Both the position numbers and the translations under genes were made by a program. 59,189 nucleotides of DNA, taken from assembly GCA_902594865.1 (NCBI GenBank), contig CACJNV010000007.1:1-59189 (forward strand). Reading direction: 5' to 3'. Every line of letters starts with the position of its first letter. Position 1 is the first letter of the stretch. The notes under the pieces were generated by a model. That model was not told where the DNA came from. It did not search any database and worked only from the letters and a program-made list of their open reading frames with translations. This document shows positions 53,558 through 59,189 of this stretch, piece by piece. The stretch comes from an uncultured Pelagibacteraceae bacterium (GTDB taxonomy: Bacteria; Pseudomonadota; Alphaproteobacteria; Pelagibacterales; Pelagibacteraceae).

Positions 53558-54307
53558 ATGTCGTCAACTAGCAACCCACTCTTAGAAGCTAAAGGAATAA
53601 CAAAATATTTTGGAACTATTACTGCATTAGAAAATGTTAACCTAAAGGTTCATGCTGGAGAATGTTTGGGTGTAGTTGGAGATAACGGAGCAGGAAAATC
53701 AACTTTAATGAAAGTTTTGTCGGGACTTTATAAACCAAGCGCAGGTTCTTTATTTTTCCAAGGCAAAGAAGAAATATTAGAAAGTCCAAGAGACTCTCAA
53801 AATTTAGGTTTAGAAATGGTTTATCAAGATCTTGCTTTAGCAGGTAATTTACCTATTGGTGAAAATATTTTTTTAGGAAGAGAGCCAACAAAAAATTTAG
53901 GATTTTTAAAACTATTAGATTTTAATAAAATTAAAGAGTTAACAAATGCTCATTTAGATAAGTTAAAAATAAATGTAAAAAGTGCCGATCAAAAAGTAGA
54001 GGAACTTTCAGGTGGTCAAAGACAAGCTGTGGCGATCGCAAGATCAACAGCCTTTAATGCTAAAGTAGTAATTATGGATGAACCGACTGCAGCATTAGCA
54101 ATAAAAGAAGTAGGAAAAGTTTTAGATCTTATTAATAGTTTAAAAAAAACAGGTGTTGGAGTGATTGTAATAAGTCATAGAATGGACGATATTTTTACAG
54201 TTTGTGATCGTGTTATGGCTTTATTCCAAGGAACGAATTTTGCAGAAGCTAGCCTTTCAAATACTTCAAGAGACGAAGTTATCGGATGGATCATGGGTAA
54301 AAAATAA
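53558..54307 (+). CDS. Sugar ABC transporter ATPase, single-domain type (second importer)
   Basis: ABC ATPase of 249 residues: Walker [10 protein letters not shown] near residue 39, signature LSGGQRQAVAIAR, Walker B VVIMDEPTAAL, and VISHRMDDIF. Like the ATPase at 27.4 kb it has one nucleotide-binding domain, and the two are clearly related, suggesting paralogous importers for related sugars. The gene order here (ATPase, permease, binding protein) is the reverse of the first system. Confidence 0.92.
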   Translation: MSSTSNPLLEAKGITKYFGTITALENVNLKVHAGECLGVVGDNGAGKSTLMKVLSGLYKPSAGSLFFQGKEEILESPRDSQNLGLEMVYQDLALAGNLPIGENIFLGREPTKNLGFLKLLDFNKIKELTNAHLDKLKINVKSADQKVEELSGGQRQAVAIARSTAFNAKVVIMDEPTAALAIKEVGKVLDLINSLKKTGVGVIVISHRMDDIFTVCDRVMALFQGTNFAEASLSNTSRDEVIGWIMGKK

Positions 54308-54308
54308 T

Positions 54309-55322
54309 ATGGAAGATAAAGATAAAAAAATAGAAAGTTTGCACTTAAAATTAATTCCATACTTTGAAAAGTATGGAATACTTCTTTTGTTAGTTCTTAT
54401 GATTCTGGTAATGCATATTTTACAACCAGATGTGTTTCTTTCATGGAGAAATGTAACCAATGTTTTTAAACAAATATCCTGGCAATCAATGCTAGCTCTA
54501 GGAGTATTTATGGTAATTGTAACAGCAGGAATTGATCTTTCTGTTGGCTCTATAATGATGTTATCTCTTATGATTTTAGCTGTCGTTGCAAAAGCAGGAG
54601 CCCCCTGGTTCATTGTAGTGCTTACACCATTAATTGCAGGTTTTTTATGTGGGTTATTTAATGGTTTAGGTATTACTTTATTACGGATGCCTCATCCTTT
54701 TATAATGACTTTGGGTACGCTTTATATATTTAGAGGTGCAGGAAATTTAATTTCAGGTGGTACTCCTATTAGTGGTTTTACAGATGAAGTTAGATATTTG
54801 GGACATGGAAGAATTGATCTTCAATGGTTAGGGTTAGAAAAATCTCAATATTTACCTGTAAGTTTAGTATTAATTGCAATCGTTTATATAATTTTTTGGA
54901 TTTTTTTAAATAAGAGTAAAACTGGTAAATGGATCTATGCAATTGGAGGCAATCCAAATGCAGCTAGAGCTTCAGGAATAAATGTAAATAAAATTTTGAT
55001 TATTGTTTATTCTTTGTGTGGTTTTTTATCTGGTATTGGTGCTTTGATTTTAGCTGGAAGAACTGACTCAGGATATCCAAATGCTGGTCTTCAGTCAGAA
55101 CTCGATGCGATTGCTGCTTGTATTATTGGTGGAGCAAGTTTTTTTGGAGGAAGAGGAACTGTGCTTGGAGTTTTTGCTGGAGTTATGATTATGGGTATTC
55201 TTCGTAATGGATTAAACTTGATGGATGTAAGTTCATTTTGGCAACAAGTGTTAATTGGCTCAATTATAGTTTTAGCTGTTTATATTGATGTACTAAGAAG
55301 AGATATCGGTACAAGAAAATAA
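54309..55322 (+). CDS. Sugar ABC transporter permease (second importer)
   Basis: Permease of 337 residues from the ATG at 54309, one base after the ATPase stop. A longer frame from 54204 would lie inside the ATPase gene and is rejected. Typical RbsC-family segments are MLALGVFMVIVTAGIDLSVGSIMMLS, RMPHPFIMTLGTLYIFRGAGN, YAIGGNPNAARASGINV and LDAIAACIIGGASFFGGRGTVLG. It is the membrane channel for a monosaccharide or polyol. Confidence 0.93.
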   Translation: MEDKDKKIESLHLKLIPYFEKYGILLLLVLMILVMHILQPDVFLSWRNVTNVFKQISWQSMLALGVFMVIVTAGIDLSVGSIMMLSLMILAVVAKAGAPWFIVVLTPLIAGFLCGLFNGLGITLLRMPHPFIMTLGTLYIFRGAGNLISGGTPISGFTDEVRYLGHGRIDLQWLGLEKSQYLPVSLVLIAIVYIIFWIFLNKSKTGKWIYAIGGNPNAARASGINVNKILIIVYSLCGFLSGIGALILAGRTDSGYPNAGLQSELDAIAACIIGGASFFGGRGTVLGVFAGVMIMGILRNGLNLMDVSSFWQQVLIGSIIVLAVYIDVLRRDIGTRK

Positions 55323-55355
55323 TTTACACGTATTAGTTGTTTTTATCTTATTTAG

Positions 55356-55386
55356 AACTGTTCTTATTAACAGTTGAATTTTTTTT
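55356..55386 (+). terminator. Intrinsic terminator between permease and binding-protein genes
   Basis: AACTGTT and AACAGTT arms around a six-base loop (CTTATT) are followed by GAA and a run of eight to nine T's. It ends about 48 bases before the binding-protein ATG. This would separate the permease message from the highly expressed binding-protein gene, which then needs its own promoter in the remaining gap. Confidence 0.7.
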
Positions 55387-55433
55387 AAAATTTCGATTAA
55401 ATTTAATTTTAAAAAACAACTAAGGGGAAATAT

Positions 55434-56357
55434 ATGAAAAACTTAACAAAAATAATTAGTGTAATTATTACTTCTGTTTTTCTATTAGCAAGTTTTTCAA
55501 CAGGGGCATTTGCTGGAAAAAAAATATTATTCAGCATTAAAGGACCTGGATCAGGTAATCCTTTTTGGGCATCTGTAGAAAAAGGAGCTAAAGAAGAAGC
55601 AGCAAAATTAGGTGTTGATTTAGTTTTGGTTGCACCACCGCAAGAAGGTGATGTACAAGCTCAGATTAACCAAGTTGAGGATCAACTTGCAAAAGGTGTT
55701 GATGCAATAGCTTTAGCGCCAGGAGATCCAAATGCTTTTGCTCCAATCGTAGATGATGCGATTAAAAGTGGTGTTCCAGTTGTATTCGTGGATACAAAAG
55801 GAATTAATGAAGGAGTAACTTTTATTGGAACGAACAACATGAATGGTGCAGAGTTAGCTGCTAAATTTATTTGTGATAAAACTCCAAAAGGTTCAGATGT
55901 AGCAATTTTAACTGGTATTGAATCTCAATCTACAGCTTTGCTTAGAAGAGATGGTGCAATTAAAGGTTTCAAAAATTGTGGTCTAAATATTGTAGCAACT
56001 CAAACTGCTGAGTGGGATACTGCAAAAGGAAGATCTGTAACTGAGTCAATCATTTTAAAAAATCCAAACATCAAAGCAATATTTGCATCAAACGATAATA
56101 TGGGCTTAGGCGCTATGCAAGCTCTTAAAGATGCAGATATGAATAATGTTATTGTTGTAGGTTTTGATGCTACTCCAGATGCAGCTACGAGTATCTTAAA
56201 AGGAGAAATGACAGCAACAATTGCACAGTTTTCTTACAACATGGGTGCATATGGAGTTAAATATGCTCTAGAATTAGCTAATGGTGGAAGTATTGATCCA
56301 AACATTGATACAGGAACACAATTAGTAACAAAAGAAAACGCTAACGATTTTAAATAA
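55434..56357 (+). CDS. Periplasmic sugar-binding protein (second importer, ribose-binding type)
   Basis: Periplasmic binding protein of 307 residues with signal peptide (IISVIITSVFLLASFSTGAFA). GPGSGNPFWASVEKGAKEEAA, QAQINQVEDQLAKGVDAIALAP, PVVFVDTKG and IFASNDNMGLGAMQAL, then VVGFDATPDA, are typical RbsB-type blocks. The following mutarotase and ribokinase genes point to a pentose or deoxyhexose ligand. It has a good ribosome-binding site (AAGGGGAAA) and high-expression codon use. Confidence 0.93.
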   Translation: MKNLTKIISVIITSVFLLASFSTGAFAGKKILFSIKGPGSGNPFWASVEKGAKEEAAKLGVDLVLVAPPQEGDVQAQINQVEDQLAKGVDAIALAPGDPNAFAPIVDDAIKSGVPVVFVDTKGINEGVTFIGTNNMNGAELAAKFICDKTPKGSDVAILTGIESQSTALLRRDGAIKGFKNCGLNIVATQTAEWDTAKGRSVTESIILKNPNIKAIFASNDNMGLGAMQALKDADMNNVIVVGFDATPDAATSILKGEMTATIAQFSYNMGAYGVKYALELANGGSIDPNIDTGTQLVTKENANDFK

Positions 56358-56382
56358 TCGATAGATATAAACTTTAAAAAAA

Positions 56383-56411
56383 GGGTGGAATTTAATTCCA
56401 CCCTTTTTTTT
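56383..56411 (+). terminator. Rho-independent terminator after the binding-protein gene
   Basis: GGGTGGAA and TTCCACCC arms with a five-base loop are flanked by seven A's and nine T's, forming a classical terminator 25 bases after the stop. It probably limits read-through from the strong binding-protein gene to the mutarotase and ribokinase genes. Confidence 0.9.
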
Positions 56412-56429
56412 TATGTAATATAATAATTT

Positions 56430-56891
56430 ATGCTTATTAAAATTGATCCAGTTTTAAGCCCTGATTTGCTTTTTCATTTAAGATCTATGGGACATGGAGA
56501 AAAATTAATATTAGCTGATGCGAATTTTCCAGCAAATACAACTAATGAAAAAGTAATTAGATTAGATGGAGTAGGAATTAAAGAAGCAGCCACTGCCATA
56601 CTTTCTGTTTTTCCACTTGATAGTTTTATTAATTCAAAGGGAGGATCTCCAGCTTTAAGGATGGAAGTAGATGACAAACCTGAAGAGTTAACTGAAACTC
56701 ATAAAGAATTTATTGATATTGTAAAAAAAGTCTCTGGCGAAAATTGGAATGTAGGATCAATTTCAAGACAAGAATTTTATAAAGAGGCCAAGAAAGCTTA
56801 TTGTATAGTTACCACAACAGATGCAAGACCGTTTGGTTGTTTTATACTTACCAAAGGAGTCATTTTACCTGACGGAAACGTTTGGACTTAA
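56430..56891 (+). CDS. RbsD/FucU-family sugar mutarotase
   Basis: Sugar mutarotase of 153 residues in the FucU branch. The N-terminal IDPVLSPDLLFHLRSMGHGEKLILADANFPA has the family histidine and aspartate, and the C-terminal AYCIVTTTDARPFGCFILTKG is also characteristic. It interconverts sugar anomers after uptake, consistent with the importer upstream and ribokinase downstream. Whether the sugar is fucose, ribose or another cannot be told. Confidence 0.9.
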   Translation: MLIKIDPVLSPDLLFHLRSMGHGEKLILADANFPANTTNEKVIRLDGVGIKEAATAILSVFPLDSFINSKGGSPALRMEVDDKPEELTETHKEFIDIVKKVSGENWNVGSISRQEFYKEAKKAYCIVTTTDARPFGCFILTKGVILPDGNVWT

Positions 56892-56894
56892 AAA

Positions 56895-57809
56895 ATGAAA
56901 ACCATATCAGTATTTGGTGTATTTGTAGCTGACCTTTGCTTTATAGCTAATGCGATCCCTGAAAGAGGTCAAACAATTCTAGGTTCACAGCATATTGTTG
57001 GACCAGGTGGAAAAGGGTCAAATCAAGCAATAGCTGCAGCTAAATTAAACGGGAAAGTAAATTTTATAACAAAAATAGGTAATGATAAAAATGGTGAGAT
57101 GGCTTTAAATTTATACAAATCATTGGGCATGGATACCGCTTCTATTATTCAAGATAAAAATCACTTAACTGGAGTTGCAGGAATAATGGTCAATGAAAAA
57201 ACAGGAGACAACGCAATAAATATTATACCAGGTGCTGCTGGAACACTAACCAATGATGATATTGAAAAAAATTTAAATTTTATTGCAAATACAGATATAT
57301 TTTTAACACAACTGGAAACACCATATGATGTTACGAAATATGCATTGAAGAAAGCTAAAGAAAATAAATTGACCACAATATTAAATCCAGCACCTGCATG
57401 CCAAATTAATGATGATGATTTTAAATTAATTGATTTTTTTACACCTAATGAAACTGAGGCTGAATTTTATTTAAATAAAAAAATTGAAACTGAAAAAGAT
57501 ATAAAAATTGCCTCAGAGGAATTTTTAAAAAAAGGTATCAAAAACATAGTTATAACTTTAGGTGAAAAAGGATGCTATTTTGCGAATGATAAAGAAAATT
57601 TTTTCATGAATGCATTTAAACTTAAAGAACCAGTCGTTGATACTACTGGTGCGGGAGATGCTTTCAACGGTGCTTTAGCTGTTGGGTTATCAAAAGATTT
57701 AGATATTAAAGAAGTACTCACTTTTGCGAATAAGGTAGGAGCAATTTCAACTACAACACAAGGCGCAGCAGCCTCAATGCCATCAATGGAAGATTTAAAT
57801 AATTATTAA
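56895..57809 (+). CDS. rbsK: Ribokinase-like PfkB-family sugar kinase
   Basis: PfkB-family kinase of 304 residues. The N-terminal sugar-site motif GPGGKGSNQAIAAAKLNG lies near residue 35, and the C-terminal ATP and anion-hole motif DTTGAGDAFNGALAVGL near residue 250 contains the catalytic aspartate. NPAPACQINDDDF and TPNETEAEFYL are ribokinase features. It starts three bases after the mutarotase stop. It probably phosphorylates the imported sugar; ribose is the default guess. Confidence 0.9.
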   Translation: MKTISVFGVFVADLCFIANAIPERGQTILGSQHIVGPGGKGSNQAIAAAKLNGKVNFITKIGNDKNGEMALNLYKSLGMDTASIIQDKNHLTGVAGIMVNEKTGDNAINIIPGAAGTLTNDDIEKNLNFIANTDIFLTQLETPYDVTKYALKKAKENKLTTILNPAPACQINDDDFKLIDFFTPNETEAEFYLNKKIETEKDIKIASEEFLKKGIKNIVITLGEKGCYFANDKENFFMNAFKLKEPVVDTTGAGDAFNGALAVGLSKDLDIKEVLTFANKVGAISTTTQGAAASMPSMEDLNNY

Positions 57810-57823
57810 TACTATTTCCAAAA

Positions 57824-58585
57824 ATGAAAACTGAATATTTTGATCTTAAAAATAAAAGAGCTTTAGTTTCAGGTGGAGCTTCGGGCATAGGATCATCAAT
57901 TGTTGAAAATCTTTGTGAGCAAGGAGTTGAAGTATATTTTTTTGATATTAATAAAAATGAAGCAAAAAAAACTATAAATAATATTAAAAAGAAAAAATTT
58001 AAAACTCCCTCATTTGTAGAATGTAATATTAAAAATATTAAAAAATATAAATCATCAATTTTAAACATTATTAAAAAACAAGGTCCTATTGACATTTTAG
58101 TTAATAATGCCTCTAACGACCAAAGACATAGTTTAGAGAAAATAACAGAAAAATATTGGGATGACAGAATGGCCATTAATTTAAAGCATTATTTGTTTGC
58201 TATACAGACGGTTAAAAAAAGCATGGTGAAAAACAAAGGTGGATCAATAATAAATTTAGGTTCTGTCAGTTGGGTTAGGGGAGCAGTAATGTTTCCAGCA
58301 TATAGTACTGCAAAAGCAGGAATTCATGGATTGACAAGATCTTTAGCAAGAGATTTAGGAAAACATAATATAAGAATTAACTCAATTGCTCCCGGTTCTG
58401 TTGCTACCGAAAGACAATCAAAGTTATGGCTTAATTCAAAATTTAAAAACGAAATATTAAAAAATCAGGCTTTAAAAAAACAATTATTACCTGAAGATGT
58501 TTCAAAAATGGTTTTATTCTTAGCATCTGATGTTTCATCAGGATGTACAAAACAAAACTTTACAGTGGACGCAGGATTAATTTAG
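57824..58585 (+). CDS. SDR-family sugar/polyol dehydrogenase
   Basis: Classical short-chain dehydrogenase of 253 residues. It has the cofactor motif SGGASGIGSSI near residue 17, NNAS near residue 90, catalytic Ser in NLGSVSW, and YSTAK near residue 158 with NSIAPGSVATER after it. Aspartate in FFDIN near residue 42 suggests NAD rather than NADP. Related enzymes oxidise sugars (galactose, arabinose, fucose) or polyols. It follows ribokinase by 14 bases and overlaps the convergent PdxA-like gene by four. Confidence 0.87.
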   Translation: MKTEYFDLKNKRALVSGGASGIGSSIVENLCEQGVEVYFFDINKNEAKKTINNIKKKKFKTPSFVECNIKNIKKYKSSILNIIKKQGPIDILVNNASNDQRHSLEKITEKYWDDRMAINLKHYLFAIQTVKKSMVKNKGGSIINLGSVSWVRGAVMFPAYSTAKAGIHGLTRSLARDLGKHNIRINSIAPGSVATERQSKLWLNSKFKNEILKNQALKKQLLPEDVSKMVLFLASDVSSGCTKQNFTVDAGLI

Positions 58586-59189
58586 TTTTTCTTATTTTGC
58601 GACATTGATAAAGCAATTTTAAAAGAGTTTAAAATTGGATCTAAGTTAGCCTCATTTTTTCCTGCAATAGCAAATGCAGACCCATGAGCAGTAGTCGTTA
58701 CTGGTACGGTTAATCCGCCCTGAACTGTTACTCCTCTATCAAAACCAAATGCTTTAAGACCAGATTGTAACGCGTCATGATACATACCAACCATGCAATC
58801 ATGGTTTTTATTTTTGTAGGCTACGACAAAAGAGGTATCGCATGGTAATGGACCATCGACATTGTAGCCAAGTTTTTTTGCCTCTTCAATCGCAGGAATG
58901 ATTTCATCTTTTTCCTCTGTCCCAAATTCTGCGTGTGGATTTAGAGCTTGAATGGCAATTCTAGGATTTTTAACACCATTCAACTCCATAACCTCATTTA
59001 TTAGTTTTATAGGCTTCATGATATTTTCTTTAGTAATATGTTGAGCAACCTCTTTAATTGGAATGTGAGATGTTACTCTTGCTGTCCAAAAATTATCTAT
59101 TACATTAAACTCACAACAAAAACTATTTACTTCAAGTTTTTCAGCCATTAACTGTAATTCATCTGAATGTTTATTGCCTCCAAGTTTTA
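58582..59189 (-). CDS. PdxA-family 4-phosphate dehydrogenase, 5' end beyond the window
   Basis: The frame is open to the right window edge; the ATG at 59148 is internal because in-frame KLGGNKHSDELQL precedes it and matches PdxA. About 201 C-terminal residues are seen. The family metal and product motifs are ALNPHAEFG near 58936, GPLPCDTSF, MYHDALQSGLKAFGFDRGV and PVTTTAHGSAF. PdxA makes vitamin B6 from 4-phosphohydroxythreonine, while PdxA2 relatives oxidise threonate or erythronate phosphates. The sugar-catabolic neighbourhood favours the latter, but this is inference. Confidence 0.85.
   Translation of the reverse strand, partial: KLGGNKHSDELQLMAEKLEVNSFCCEFNVIDNFWTARVTSHIPIKEVAQHITKENIMKPIKLINEVMELNGVKNPRIAIQALNPHAEFGTEEKDEIIPAIEEAKKLGYNVDGPLPCDTSFVVAYKNKNHDCMVGMYHDALQSGLKAFGFDRGVTVQGGLTVPVTTTAHGSAFAIAGKNEANLDPILNSFKIALSMSQNKKN

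Noticed and set aside
54204..54308. Longer start for the second ABC permease
   Set aside because: The extra 35 residues lie out of frame inside the ATPase gene; the ATG at 54309 is one base after its stop.

Overview
The window looks like a stretch of a free-living marine alphaproteobacterium of the SAR11 clade (Pelagibacterales). This is an inference from the very AT-rich sequence, one- to four-base gene overlaps and tiny intergenic gaps, short divergent core proteins, and an apparent tandem SAM-II/SAM-V riboswitch in front of a homocysteine methyltransferase, an arrangement known from Candidatus Pelagibacter ubique. No rRNA, tRNA, insertion sequence, phage gene or CRISPR array was seen. No gene-free stretch exceeds about 300 bases.

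Region 1 (1-16.3 kb) is mostly housekeeping: the 3' end of an AsmA/YhdP-like envelope gene, tyrS, anmK and an alpha/beta hydrolase. Then comes a complete SUF iron-sulfur operon (iscR-sufB-C-D-S-U-T-A). In it sufB is interrupted by a +1 frameshift at an A6 run. glnA, a YbaK deacylase, an EamA transporter, the riboswitch-controlled homocysteine methyltransferase, a small 2OG oxygenase and a TSUP exporter follow.

Region 2 (15.6-26.4 kb) is a molybdenum block: moaB; a form II CO-dehydrogenase-like hydroxylase (coxG, coxS, coxL, coxM) with a split XdhC and a MobA-like cytidylyl/guanylyltransferase; the periplasmic methionine sulfoxide reductase pair msrP/msrQ; and moaA-C-D-E. A GYD-domain protein lies upstream of moaA.

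Region 3 (26.5-59.2 kb) is a catabolic island for polyols, sugars or sugar acids. It holds two ABC sugar importers with single-domain ATPases and one TRAP transporter. It also holds four Gfo/Idh/MocA dehydrogenases, three D-2-hydroxyacid dehydrogenases, three 2OG/Fe(II) oxygenases, inositol enzymes (IolG, IolE, IolD), an aldehyde dehydrogenase and an HpcH/HpaI aldolase. PanB-like and PanE-like proteins that have lost canonical catalytic or substrate residues are present, along with a DUF1907 metallo-hydrolase, a MarR-like regulator, a FucU mutarotase, ribokinase, an SDR and a PdxA-like protein cut by the window end.

The most interesting unexplained structure is a 21-bp imperfect palindrome (GTAT-n7-ATAY core). 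It occurs in four intergenic regions of the island, before an ABC binding-protein gene, the TRAP binding-protein gene, the panE-like/DUF1907 divergent pair and the aldehyde dehydrogenase/iolD divergent pair. It suggests one local regulator, possibly the MarR-like protein at 45.9 kb, controls a dispersed regulon.
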